Shown here one piece after another: positions 26,830-39,800 of a DNA stretch of 64,000 nucleotides; within the stretch, counting starts at the first letter, position 1, and each line of letters starts with the position of its first letter. Source of the DNA: Casuarius casuarius. Its lineage: Eukaryota > Chordata > Aves > Casuariiformes > Casuariidae. The notes beneath the pieces are model-generated. The model was not told where the DNA came from and did not search any database. It was given only the letters and a program-made list of their open reading frames with translations. Both the position numbers and the translations under genes were made by a program. The stretch is from assembly GCA_003342895.1 (NCBI GenBank), contig PTFA01000042.1:1550001-1614000 (forward strand), written 5' to 3'.

Positions 26830-29084
26830 GGCAAACACCTACTCAAATAGAAACAATAACGATACTAACACTTTTTTAGCATTACAATATTACTTAACAT
26901 CACAACTTTACGTAGCACTTTGCAAACTTTTTTCAAAGTGGTGTTCCCTGTCCTGAAAGATTCAATATTCACATTGAGAATGAGAAGGAAGGAAACAATA
27001 CTAACCAAATACAAGTCTTTATGCAGTAATCAGTAAAAGTTAAAGAAATTATAATTTTTTAGAGCCCTGACAAAGGCAGAAATAATGGGTTTAGATGTTG
27101 CAGTAAGCTATTGGGTTCAAATAAGGAAACAGAAATAAACAACTGTTTTCTGCAAGAGACACATAACTCCAGGAATGAGAAAAGACCCTGAGGCAAGTAA
27201 GAAAGAAAAACACCCTGCAAGGAGGAAGAGAGCAGAACACACACATTAACAGATTCCATGTTTTAACTTATGGAAAGGATCAACTGTTCTTCAGGTAATC
27301 CAGCAACACTGCAGCTCAAGGATAGCTACCAGCCAAGAGAACAATTCAGTCCTGGGTACTTTTTGTTAGTCTTAGTGAGAAGAATAAGCCAGTAGCCATG
27401 GAAAGGAAAAAGTAAAGGCAAAAAAAAAAAAAAATCAGGTCCTAAAGTTAAAAAATTCAGTGACATGGGAGATCATAGGGTTGACTCTGACCATGGATAA
27501 AGGATAACACAGATACCAGCACAGGACTGATACAGCAGGCTGCAATTTTATTATAACAGATCTGAAGCCAAGCATTATCAGTATCCAGTGCATGGATGTA
27601 AACAGTTCCATGTAGTTCTGTAAATAGGAAACCTGGCCCACTGGAGATGCCACTACACCTTTATCAAAAGGCTTCCTTGGAAAACTTTTTCAAGGTTTTC
27701 ATGTTTTTCTTGCAAATCCCTCGGGGGGGGGGGGGTATGGTCTTTTCACAAAGGCTCGATAATTTGTGGCCTATTCCCATATGTTTCACCTCTGTGGCTA
27801 GACTTTAGCGACTTTAGCGATTCTGCCACACAGGATCTTATCTCTTCGGGTTTCTACTTCCCTAAACTGGAACAATCTTACATTTTACTTTTCCCCCAAG
27901 CTACTATGAAGAAGGCAAAATTAGCAGACCACACCATGGCCAATGTTACTCCTCCCTGCAAAATTCTTTTCTCTTTACCCTTACAAATATTGGCAAATAA
28001 CCATCTCCTATACCATCATTTCCTTTATCCTGTGTTTCTCATTACAAGATAGGTAGGCAAGAAGGTGAATTAGTACCTGCATCTGAAGTTATAAAAGTAA
28101 AAAAGCTGACCTCTGGGTGAACCAAAGCTTATGAACTCTTTCCTCTCCTTTTTCACTTTTTTTTCATAGTTTTTTTCCTCCTCACAATTCTCTTTCTCCC
28201 ATACAATGAACCAGTGACTTATTTGAGTGTACCTTCAACCATCCTGTATCTAGGCCAGAAAAAACATTCACTGTCACTGACCACGTGACAGCGTTATCAC
28301 TGGCTGGGGGAAAAAGTTGAGGATTTTACTTTTTGCTATATTTATAGCTTAAAGAAGTGGAAAGGCACACAGTGATCAGAAAAAAAGGAGGAGGAAATGG
28401 ATAAAGAGAAAAAAAATTGTAGACTAAGCAGCTAAATTTCAGAGTCTTCAGCACTAATTGCTGAGAAGTATGAGAACAGTAAAAGTCATCTAATAAGCAG
28501 GGAAGAACAACAGACTTGTGGAACTTCTGCAAAGATGGCAGGAAATTAGAAATAGGGTTCACTAAAAATAATGCTGAAAAAGCAGTCAACAAAAAAAAGA
28601 AAGGAAAGGGTCACAGGTAAAACAGTCTTGAGAAAAAGTGAATGCTAAAGGGTAAGTGAAGCAACAAAGACATAGAAATTAGAGTTTAGAAGACCTTTAT
28701 GTTTGGAGATGTAGAAGCTAAGTGAACCACGACAAGGCAGCGTCAGACACGTAAAGAAGAAGGAGGCATGCTGAAGGGCACAGTACTACCACAACAGAAC
28801 TGACCTGATTATAATTCAGATTCTCATCCTGATTTTCATTGCGAACTGTGCTTCCAGGTAAACACGCTGTCCTTCAAAGAATTAGTTTGGAACTGGGATT
28901 TTTCAGCTTTGAATATCTGAGCACTGCCAAGGGCCCTTCAAAACCAGAAACGGAGAAACAGAAATAAAGATGCCATACATAATACTTGCCCTGTCAAACC
29001 AACTCATACGCAGACATACAGTGAAATTAGCCTTAGTGTAGTTTCTAGCCAGAACTAGGACTTTTTCAGTTTGTGTCAGCACCC
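26830..29084. other. Intergenic, nothing recognised; G13 run at 27723-27735
   Basis: AT-rich sequence with a 13-base G homopolymer and, 70 bp later, a 9-bp duplicate (GACTTTAGC twice, about 27800-27818). No gene is seen. The sequence changes sharply to C-rich at about 29085. Confidence 0.5.
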
Positions 29085-29400
29085 TAATAGGCCTCACTGG
29101 CCCTGCCCAGCCTCACCTGGGATGCCGGCACATACCCTGCCCAGCCCCAGCCCCATCTCAGCCCAGCCTGGGGCCAGCTCCAGCCCCACCATGGCCCAGC
29201 CCCTGCCCAGCCATGGGCCCCTCACAACCCCGACCAGCCAGCGACCTGTCCCCATGGCGGTGCCCAATGCTCCCAGGGCCCGGAGCCCTCAGGGCTGCGG
29301 GGACAGGCCCTGGCGACCAGGCCCAGCCAGGCCTCACCAGCAGCCCCCCTGGCCACCCTGGCCCTGGCAAGTCCCTGGCTTGCGCAGTGCCCTCACAGTT
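29085..29400. repeat. C-rich low-complexity block (degenerate CCAGCCC minisatellite-like)
   Basis: About 300 bp with strong C-over-G skew on the + strand, built from variants of GCCCAGCC and CAGCCCC. CpG is sparse compared with the true island 600 bp further on. Open frames exist on both strands but are Pro/Gly/Ala-rich as expected from composition. It could be a decayed minisatellite, an R-loop or G-quadruplex-forming stretch on the minus strand, or a promoter-upstream element. Confidence 0.55.
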
Positions 29401-29929
29401 TGCATCTTGGATCCAAGATTATTTCTTCGTGAAATGAAATGGAGGAAAACTGTTCCCACTGCTTCTGAGCTACTCATGGGTTAAAGCAAATATATATGCT
29501 AATCAGAAAGTTTGAACGAGCCTAAAAGATAGTGTTTGGAAATGTCTGTTTTGCTTTGCCTTATGTAGCTAAAGGAGATGGAGAACAACCTCTCCTGGGC
29601 CACCAAGTAACGCTCCAAACTGCAAGTGTTGCCACCAGTGGAGACAGGGAGGCCAAGGCACTGGGACATCTCCCCAGGGAGGCCGGAGGTGGGATGGGGC
29701 ACGGCCACTAACCAGGCCTGGTCAGCGCCTCAGATAGATATTGAAATCCTTTCAGGAACATCCCTCACTTTATTTTAGACACCAGAAAATACATGTACAG
29801 AGGACACCTCACCAATCTGTGCACCCGTTAAGGAAAATATTGACCAAATGCTGTAACGGCAGTAACACACCGCATCTGCATAAAGGGCACAGGGATCCTG
29901 AACGATGAAGGAGACCAGCGGGAGCTGTA

Positions 29930-30720
29930 GCAGCTCCCAGCGAAGACATCCCCGGCGACAAAACCTGCCACAGCCGCGGGGGGGGACGGGGACACCTAAA
30001 CAAACACCAAACCCGCCTCCCGCGTGTGCGGGGGGAGCTGTCTGTCCCCGCGGGTGTCACTGCCGGCGAGACACGGCCCCGCGCAGAACGGCGGCGCAAC
30101 CCCGACCCCCGCCGAGCCCCAACCGCCCTAACGGCCGGCCCCAACGGCCGCCCACCTCGCTGCCAGCGGGGGCGGGGCCGCCGCCCGCCCGGCCCCACAG
30201 CGCCCCCTCGGCCATTTTCCCTCCCGCGGCGCGGCCAGGCGGCGACGGCAGCGGCGCGGGCCGGGCCGGGCCTGATGGAAGAGCCTTGGGGAGTCGCACC
30301 TGCGGCCCGGAGTCGCTGCCTGCCGCCAGGTATGGGTGGGGAGACCTGTTGCCCCGCGCGGCTGCCGCGGGGGTGCCGCCTCCTCTTGGCGAGGGAGGGC
30401 AGCGGCGCCCTCCGTGGGAGGCGTTGGACCTGCTCCCGCAGAGTAGCCGGGGCGGAGGCGGTTGCCGGGGGGCGAGGCCGTTTCGTGCCCCACAGGCGGC
30501 CGCGAAGCGCCCCGGGGCTCGGGGCAGCCCCCGGGAGGGGGGAAGCACGTCCGTCCGTCCGTCCCCGGCGAGGGGCGGCCTCTGGGGGCGCCAGGCCTCA
30601 CTCCCTGAGCCGCGGTCGGCAGCCGGCAGGGATTTCCTGGAAAAGTGAAAGCAAACAGCTTGGCGCAGAGGGCCGGCCGTGTTTGCGAGGCAGGCTTTGA
30701 GTCAGGGGAGGTCTTAGCCC
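29930..30720 (+). promoter_or_regulatory. IFNAR2: CpG-island promoter of IFNAR2
   Basis: The stretch is very GC-rich and CpG-dense, surrounded by AT-rich DNA. It contains a GC box (GGGGGCGGGGCC, 30168-30179, Sp1 type) and a YY1-like GCCATTTT at 30211, with no TATA box. The likely start region is about 30220-30270, followed by a good donor at 30330. Long open frames on both strands within the island are composition artefacts. A TATA-less island promoter fits the low, broad expression known for IFNAR2. Confidence 0.75.
30225..30329 (+). other. IFNAR2: IFNAR2 exon 1 (5' untranslated), with upstream ORF start
   Basis: The 3' end is defined by CCGCCAG|GTATGG (donor GT 30330-30331). The 5' end is a guess from promoter elements. 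ATG at 30275 opens an upstream ORF of 29 codons that continues into exon 2 and stops at 33805-33807, 19 nt before the main start. The main coding frame is closed upstream, so the exon is taken as non-coding for the receptor. Confidence 0.55.
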
Positions 30721-33700
30721 GCAGCTGAAGCGTGTGTAAAAACCGCAGCTTGTTAGGATTGTTTCCTCGCTCGTATCGCTGTGGGCGAAGTTGACTGTAG
30801 CAATCGCCCCTGAGGGGCGTTGTAGCTATGGCTCAAGGCTGCAAGTCTATAAGGAAAAAATCACCACAGTGGAGTCTGATAGAGTCTGGTTAATGGACAT
30901 AACTTGGATTTTTTTTAAGATTAAATTATTTCAATATCCTTAGAACTGACTTATGCAAAGTCCTGTGGCAAAGCCAGGAATAGAGCGCAGGTGTAACATT
31001 GCAATCCACCTCATGATCCTCTAGTTCACACAGTTCTGGCAGTAAAGTTAACCCATACATCACATTACGTGTGCAGGTTTAGAACATTCCTCTGCTGACT
31101 CTTCTACCTGAAATGTCTCTTGCAGTCTTGCTGATTCTCAAAAGATATTCAAATAAGCAGATTTCTATAAGTAAATATGCCATTTGCTAGTTTCAAGAAT
31201 AGATTGTGTTTTCTACTTTACTGATGTGGAGCTTTTCTGAAGCACAAGCCAGTGACCTCTGAGATTTCAAAATCTGCTTTTATTCCAGTTGGAAGCAAAT
31301 ACAGAACATCCCAGACTTCTGTGCATTGGACACAGGAAGGAGGATGTGTTCTAAAAACATGCAATTTCATTTCAGTGCAACCTTTACAGAAGTTTCTGAA
31401 AGTTTTTCTTCAACCTGTTTCCAGAGCTGGTCAGGTGCAATAAATCTGCAAAGCAGAAGAGCCGGGAAACTTCAAAGGCTAGATAGACTCTGTGGCAGCC
31501 AGGCAAAGTAGCTATTCCATAGCCATGTCCTTGGCAGTACATGCACTCTGCATTTGTAAGGTGGGCCAAGTATCCCAGCCATCAACACTGTCTGTTCATG
31601 GCTGCCTGCTCAGGTTGATCTTTGCAGTGACTCTGGAGAGCAATCCTGCAGGAGAGGGCCATGGTTAAACTTGAGAGCACATGCTAGGGTTGCACTTACC
31701 TGCAACATAGCTAGATCTTGCCAAGGTTGTTTGCACATGTCCTGTTTGTCCTAACAGTGATGTTAGGTGATCAGTATCAGGCAAATAGTTCTGTGGGTCT
31801 TTCCCAACAGACAGGTCTTTATGTAACCTGCTGCAGTAACAGATGGCTTTTGTAGGCAGCCTGAACTCAAGTTACAGACAGTCTGTCTCTGAAGATGATG
31901 TGGAAGTGCAAAGCTGAGTCTCGAAAGTGCTGAACGCCTTATTCAGCTCCCAGGAGTACCCCGTTCAGTTATTGTGTTGGCAGCCTAGGAGCCCAAACTG
32001 ATGAGATATGTGGAGGCTGGACTCATTGGTATTTCCATGGCTTCTCTCCAGGTGTTGCTCTGGAGAGGAAGAATAGCAAAAGCTGATCAGGATTCTGACA
32101 GAAATGGTTTTCTCCTGGAATTTCACTGGCACTGATACATCTTCAAAAGATGGGGATTTAGACAGCTCTCTCAAACTTGAAGAGAAACCTGTTTCATCAC
32201 ATTTTTCTTGCATATTCCAAGGAGCTGAATGTATAATTTCAATTTGAAAATGGATCATTTTGAGGTACATGCATTGCTCAGTATGTAGAGTGATACACAA
32301 ATGCTTCAAATTCTATAGGAAGGAGCTAAGATGGGCAAATAAATCTTTGCATAGTACTATGTAAAGAGTATTTTGAATATGTCTTATGATTAGTTGCAAG
32401 GTTTAAGACACAAATATTTTGCAAAGTGAATTCGGGAACCTCAAGGTTTTCCCCGTGAAGAGATCATTTTGAACAGCCTGAAGGATCAGATCCTACAGGT
32501 ATAACTCTGCTTTTTAAAGTAACTGTGAAAATAACACTGTAAGGCTTTAGTTTTCCATGTGGCTTCTGAATAAAGCTTGCTACCGTGTTGAAAGTAGAAA
32601 GTTGTTTTTTGGGTTTTTTTTTTACTGTATAATCTGTACACTTGACCTAAATAAGAAAGTCATTGTATTTTCTGTCTTATTCACTAGTGCCAGAACTAAA
32701 TGGGCTTGATGGATATTTAGTTAAAATTGGTGACTTAATCACTTTCCAGCTTGCTGATATTGATGGTAAACTTCAAGATTTAGTAGCTAGTCGATCTTAT
32801 CTTCTTATCCATAGCTCTTAGTTTTGGATAGGAAGAGCAAAATAAATATTTTAAATGGCCTAAATATTCCTCACACTTCGATGAATTAATTAATAAAATG
32901 AACTAAACTGAAATGTATATGTGTGAGGGGGAGACTTTCTTTTCATCTGCAGAATGGGTTGTTACTTTGGAAGGATGCTTATCAGTTGCACAGATTTAGG
33001 TTCTCAACACTTATGCAGTGACTTCCCATAGTCACTTTAAAACCTTGAGCAGAGGAAGATTTACATCTCTGATAAGGGTTTCCTTTTAATTCAATGGATT
33101 GTAATGTGTCATGTGAAGTTTGACCATAGTATACTTTGTTTCACAGATGCACCTTGCTATTCTGCCTGTAATTCAAAACCAGATCCTGTAAATATTGATA
33201 TTATGAGGATAATAGATAAGGTAGAATAATAACATTTAGGAGAGGGAATATTTTAATAGACTTAAAAAAAAATAAAGACTTTATAGCTTTCTTATAATTA
33301 ATAATGTTAACTTTTTTTTAACCTCCATCTTGATCTACCCTCTTTCTAGAAACATTTTTTGCAACAATGATAAGTCTTAATAATTTCTCAAATAAAGCCA
33401 AATAGTTGTTATTTTTTATTGTATTTAACCTGTTGGATTCAGTGGCATAGAATTTTCAGAGGCTATTTTCGTACAAAATTAGTACAAGTAATCAGAAAAT
33501 GTTTTATGTATTTATTTGAAAAGATAACAGTGCTTTCCAGGTGAAAAAAAGGAAAAGTGCTATTATCTTAAAATTACCTGTCTAAACTGGGACCTCCCTG
33601 TAATGTAATAGCAATAACAGTGCAGTTCAGTACCGCTTCGGTGCTGTTGTCCCCCCACACACATGCACACTGAAGAGGCGAGAATAACTCTTTGAACGTA

Positions 33701-33772
33701 GACCTCATTTCACTTGTGAGTTGTTCACTAATACATTTTGCTGAATCTGATTTTTATTTAATGTATTTGCAG
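30330..33772 (+). other. IFNAR2: IFNAR2 intron 1
   Basis: About 3.4 kb of mostly AT-rich sequence between the island exon and the ATTTGCAG acceptor (33771-33772). No mobile element or alternative coding exon is recognised. The minus-strand frame at 31965-32309 has no recognisable features. Confidence 0.6.
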
Positions 33773-33826
33773 GTATAGAAGCAAAATGTATATTTCATAA
33801 CCAGTAGGTTATGTTTCTTAATCACA

Positions 33827-33869
33827 ATGGCAACACTCATGGCTGGACCACTGCCTTTTTATCAGCTTG
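33827..33869 (+). CDS. IFNAR2: IFNAR2 coding exon 1 (signal peptide start; mRNA exon 2)
   Basis: The acceptor TTTGCAG at 33772 begins the exon (33773) with 54 nt of leader. The leader contains a 4-codon uORF (ATG 33786, stop 33798-33800) and an out-of-frame ATG at 33811. The receptor ATG at 33827 encodes MATLMAGPLPFYQL and ends in phase 1 at donor GTAAGT (33870). The signal peptide hydrophobic core continues in the next exon. Confidence 0.8.
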
Positions 33870-36800
33870 GTAAGTCACTTGTAACTTTATACTGTAGGAG
33901 AAGTAGTACTGCTGACTTTTCACTAACGCCACTTCTGAGTTACTGAACTAAGATACCAGCATGCTGTTATACAGCTGTCCCTGGAATAATTCACAGAATC
34001 AAGATTCCACTGTATTATATTCTATGTACTCCGTTCTATGAATAAACCAGTATTTTCCCCTCAGAAAAAATGCTTTAAAACAACTTCTGCTTCCTGCCTC
34101 TCTAAATTTCCAGTGGACTTTCAATTGGATATGTTGTTTTTCATTTCTTGTCCTTGTTCTTTTCTTTTTTTTCTTTTTTTTTTTCTTTTCTCCAGGACAT
34201 TTTAATTTCTGGATTAGTGGGCAAGACAAACATAGTTTGTTGTTTCAGCTGTAGTCTTAGTGGGAAACTGTTTTGATAGAATCCATTTAATTCTGTAAAA
34301 AGGACAAAAGATTGCCCTGCTTAGTTTACAGACAGTCTTTTTTTTTTCTCCATTCCATTGTTTCCCACAGTTACTTGGTCTGCGATGGTTCTTCTTTCTG
34401 TTTGTGTTCCCTACGTAAGAGTCTGACTTACTCAATTTTTACAACTCCAACTATTTTTGTTAGCCTTATTTGTTGAAACAAAGTTACTGAAGTATTTCGA
34501 ACTCTAAGTGAACTAAACTTGATTTTGATAGGGGAGAAGTATTTAAAATTCACAAAGGAGGAGAGAGAAGGTCTTGTGAATAGGAATTCATTCAACAAGA
34601 CAGCTGACAACTGGTGAGGTGGCTATGTTAAAAGAGAACAGCAAAAAATGCTCCTTCTAGACCAAAGAATTTGCTCTAAGGAGGTGTATCATTAGTAGAG
34701 TCTGTGCACTGATGATATTTATTTGTATAACGGTAATATCCTTAGTGTGCTAGAGGCTGTACGCCTGTTGAGAGAAGGGAGAATTCCTGCCACCATGACT
34801 ATGAACCTGAGCTTGTGTTCAGGTAAAGAATAATAACTGTTACAGTATTGCTGTGTTTCTCATACCAGCTGGCCATTTTTTTTCTAGGTAGGTGATCTGT
34901 AACTATAATAGAAGAAATAGATCATTCCACTTTTGTTAACTGCACTTCTGTAAGGGTGTATTTATTATTCACTAATAATACAGAAGAACAGAAGACATGC
35001 AAGAGAGGATGTCTGTGGCTTAAATAATACACTGAAGCTTGAGAGATGAGTTCTCTGTGTCAACGTACATTTGCTGCATGTACAACTCAAGTGAGTTGCT
35101 TAATCTCTTTGGATGCTGGGAGCATAGTTTAATACTTGTGAGACTAATGTCCTGAGAGCCAGATTCGTAAGAGGCACTTAGCAAAATCTGAATGGTTTCA
35201 ACGAAGTTAGGTGGCTAAGTGTATCTGTATGTGCTTCTGTGTGCGCTCACTGCTAATTAAAGGGCCAGGTTTTTTTTGTTTTTTTTTTTGAGACACTTCT
35301 CTGCAGCCATAACAATTCTGTGCAGATACTTATTTAAGTGAAGAGGAAATGCTTCCTCTTGTCTTCCAGTACTCTGCAAAAATAGAGAAGGAATTCAAAA
35401 TAACTGCTTTCACGTGTTAGGAAAATTCTCCCTATGTGCTTGGAACAGGACACCTGGGAACACCTGGGACATCTGACCCACAACTGTTCTGAATACCCTC
35501 TAATTTAGTAAGAAGGGATATTATGGTGCCATGTTTCACATGCTCCCAGCCATCATTTGTACATTTCCATATATATATATATGTATTTTTTAAGGTAAGT
35601 CCCAGACTACTTTTATCTTTTCAGGATCTTTCTTATTGTGGCACATCTTACTGACACAGGAAAGAGTTCTGTTCTGTTATTCGTAATAGTGTGGCACCTG
35701 AGAGCCTTGGTCATGGACTAGTAGAGTGCTACTGTGCTAGTTGCTGCACATATCCAAAATCTGAAAGACGTTCCCCGAGGTACAGGAGCTACCATTCTAG
35801 CCAAGATGAGAAGAATGAAAAAAACGTGTAAAGGCAGTATTAATCAACATGGTCAGCAGTGATAGCAGGCCAGCAGTGTTCTGGGTATTGTCTTATTATT
35901 GGGGTAGAGGGTTAGTTGTTGTGACCAAAGGGAGGTGTTGCAGGACAGCCAACTACCTTACAGTCCCAGACCATGTGGGTTCCATGTGGTGTGAGGGAGG
36001 GAAGGAGGGGGAGAAGGAGATTTATTGCATAACTCCACAACTTCTTTCAAAGATCAAAATTTACTGCACAAGTTACAATGGTACAAAGCAGCAATTCTTA
36101 TTAACAGAAACTTAGCTCTACTAGAATACTTAGTTTCTAATTACACTAAAAGTTATGCCAGCAGTAACTAGTTAGTGAACAGACAAAGCTAATTAATTTA
36201 TACTAGCCATAACTACCAACACAAATGAACTAGGCAAACCAATTCTGATTGATCTTACCCAGGTGTTGCCTTAGCAGCCAATGTACGCTCAATGCCGGAG
36301 AAGTAACTGCAGGAGGGCACCCTTGTCCCAAGGGGATCCACAAGTTTGCAGATGCACTGTCACCTGCAAAGAGCCAAAGATGGCCTCTGGGGCCAACCTA
36401 TTTATATCCTTCAGGGGAAGGTGGAGGTGGAGTCGTGAGGCCAGTTGCAGGTCTCTTTGTGCAGTCCCTAGCTTTTAATTCCAGTCTGCAATGATTAACA
36501 CTGCCCCAGCACTGAAAGGAGGTGTTGTCTCTCAAGGCCCTGAGGAGGAGGAGATAAATCCAGTCCACAGTGATTAACACTGCCCCAGCAGCAAGAGGAG
36601 GCTTCGTTACCTCTCAAGGTCCTGGTGCCCAAGCAGGCCTTATCTCAAAGTCCTGACATCCTCCCTTTCAATGTGTGAGGCACAGAAATGCAGACTGCTT
36701 GTAACTGGCACCAGATGGGGGGGCGGGGGGAAGCTGGGAGCATCCCCCACAGGAGGTTTTGGAGAAGAATTCTGGGGAAAATAATCAAGTAACTTTGCAG

Positions 36801-39800
36801 ATGTTTCCATGGAATTCCTTTAAGGCATGAGAAAAAGCATGCTTGTTTGCAATTAAACTAATGACTTCTCTGACCAACTAGGGGTGGGAGTTAGTATCTC
36901 ATCAGCAAAAGGAGAGACAGAGGATAGGCCACAAAACCTCAAAAATGAAAACTGGAAGTTTGTATTTGTCACACTCAGCAGTGGGAAGTAAGCTGAAGTA
37001 TCTCAAGAAAAATTTAGAATGGTCAAAACAATAGTTTCAAGAATGACTTGAAGCGATACTCTGTTCAGACATGAATAACACAAGACTGGGTTGGTCAAGG
37101 CCAGTGAAAAAGGATGAAGTGAAAATCTGGGTGAAAAGCCAGTCTCTTATGGGTGTTTTTTTTTTTTTTTTTTTTTTTTAATAAGATATGGAGAACTCCA
37201 GATGTCAGGATCTGAAAGAAGGCTGAGCTCAAGAGGATACTCAGACTATAGGCCTGACTGACAGGCTGAATGTGGCCTTAACTGTGCCCTTTGACACGAG
37301 AAGTGTGTGCGTGTCACAGTGTCCATTTGTTTTTGTTTCTTTTACAGGCAGAGAATAGAGTGGGAGAAAGAGTTAGAAGCACCCACAGAAGAATGTTACA
37401 GAAACAGAACATGAACTTTACTTTGGAAAGGAAAGGCAACTGGAATAGAGTTAAAAGAGTTAGCTGATTGAAAACAATGAATTATATCTTGATGTTGTTA
37501 TGCTACAGCATTGAAAACTCCCTACATTTAGTGAAGGACATCTGGGAAGATGATTGTCATGTTCTTTAAGCTGTAATATCTCTCTTTTTCCAGACTAGTT
37601 TTAAGATTCTCGTCCTAACTTAACATGATGTTTTATTAAATGGAGTGAGCTATCTGAGATGCAGTTAGAACTCTCTTAAGGCAATATTTGATAAGTACTT
37701 CTTAAGTAAGTTTGTTCAAACTGAGACTTCAACCCCTTCTACCAGGGATTAGCATGAGCCTGAAAAACAGTGCAGTTATCAAAGAACTGGCTGCTAGGGG
37801 TCTTGAATCAATGACTGGTTGGAAAAGGACATCTATACTCTGGGAGAATGGAAGAAAGGCCAGAGGAGAGGAGGAGGAGGAGGAAGATGTTAAAGAGAGA
37901 ACCCAGCCACGTAGAAAGTTAAGGGGCTACAGCAGCACTTCCGTTGAGAGCATAGTTAGCATTGTCTCTAATTGTTGCAAATTAATATTGCCAGTAGTAA
38001 ATTAATACTTCTCATGAATCAGATGTTGTTGACATACAAATGCACTAATATATGGTTTCATTTTCCAGTGTACATCAGCATTCTGTCTACAGCTTGTTAC
38101 AGCTTGCGTGGTAAGAGTTCTTATTGTGTTTCAAATGTATTTCCTAATACTTTTCAAATGACTTGCATGTTCTCACCAAGCATCATTCTACAACTTTATG
38201 ACTTTTGAAGAACTTCATACAAATAAAACACAGCAGGACCGTCCTTTACGTTGGTTGCTATTGTGCTGAACTCAATGCTATTCCACAGTTGCTTTGTTTT
38301 GGGGCTGATACTGGCCTCTTTAATGGGGTTTATTGATTAGAATTGATGCAGTCTTGCATTTGTTTGCTATTCCTCTTCATGTCATATGTTTAATTTTTTT
38401 CTTTTTAGAAAGATCTGTGAGAGGGCCACCTCTCAACCTACAAATGAAATCTCACAATTTCCAGCACATTTTGTCCTGGCAGGCAGGAAGTGATCCAACT
38501 GTGCCAACACACTATCGTGTGCTGTACACTGACCACAGGTATGTCTGATTTCATATAGGATACAAATTTTACTTTTAATGTTTATCTACTCAAAATACTC
38601 AGCCTGTGTCTTTTTTTTGTCTGTTTTTCCACTCAAAGGCTTTACTATAATTTGCCATTTATCAGATAAAAAGGAAAGAATTGGATTTTACCATATAATT
38701 AGTTATGTCTCACTTAAGCGGTCTACATATTCGTGCCATAAACGGATTGTATCACAGAAAAGAAGCAATTTCAAAAAAATCCGGAGACATTTGCAGTCAG
38801 ATTTATTAATAACTTCTTTTTGCACTCTGTTCTTTGTCATCAATTGAAACAGCTATACCTTAACAAATAGAGTGCAGTAGGTCTAGTAGAGGAGTCTTCA
38901 GGAGCACTAAGAACTGACTGACTTCTGCTCAGCTGAGCTATACTTTTGGAAACAGGGTTTTGCCAAGGTGTCTAGTTGTAAAGGTGCCTGTAGATGTTTT
39001 GTAGCTACAAAATTGTTCAAGAGCAGCTCTCTTCTCTGGAGCCTACGACACATGGATAGGTTTGGGGGCTAAGTTCCGGGAGACCTGCAAGGTAACCAGG
39101 ACTGCTGGCTATAGGAGTAAATGAGCTGCAGGGACTGCTGAGGTCAGCCCTGCTAGTTGCCCTGGTACCCATCTGCATGTCCTGTCTGACATGGCGTGGT
39201 AGGGTTTTGGGGAGCCATTTTCCCCCTACACCACAGCCATTTCTGGAGCTTACCCTATTCTTGTCTCTCTGAAGGATGTGGTATATGTCTTGTGACTTTT
39301 GGACACATGAAGATTTGGGATTGTAGGCTGAGGAGGCTGGTCATTTGTTATAGAGCAAATTTATCTAATTAGTGTATTTAATTTCAATGTCATTTATCTA
39401 AAATCTTTGTAGGTAGTTTCCTTAATGCTGTATGTCTTCCTATGTGCGTAACTATTCTGGCCCTTTATGACACAACTAAAAGTTTGAAAAGAAAGGCCTG
39501 AAAGAGAATCATATTCGAAGTTACGGGTCAAATACTGTTTTGTCCATGGCTAGTCTGAGGCATGTAGAACATAACTCACATCAGAAGTAACCCTCAAATA
39601 TATTGTCAGTAGAGGGGATTATCCTTTTTTTTTTTTTTTAATTTATGATAATAGAATTTAGGAGCTCCAACTTGAATTATGGCCGCTTCATGCAATGTGG
39701 TGTAAAAGCACACAATGAGATACAATCCCTGACTAAACAATTATGCCATTGAAATAAAGAAAACAAGAGACTAAGGACAAATAAAATGCAAGCAAAGTTA

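Noticed and set aside
26573..26956. 127-codon frame rich in Tyr/Ile/Thr/His
   Set aside because: Produced by the AT/AC microsatellite.
29905..30700. Long frames on both strands (up to 247 codons) around the IFNAR2 CpG island
   Set aside because: Pro/Arg/Gly/Ala-rich translations typical of GC-rich DNA where stop codons are rare; the same region is open on several frames at once.
33811..33829. ATG at 33811 as the IFNAR2 start
   Set aside because: It is out of frame with the receptor and stops after 33 codons. ATG 33827 has the better context and gives a proper signal peptide joined in frame.
35849..36494. Frames in IFNAR2 intron 2 as alternative exons
   Set aside because: They fall within the antisense LTR and have no family resemblance or splice signals.
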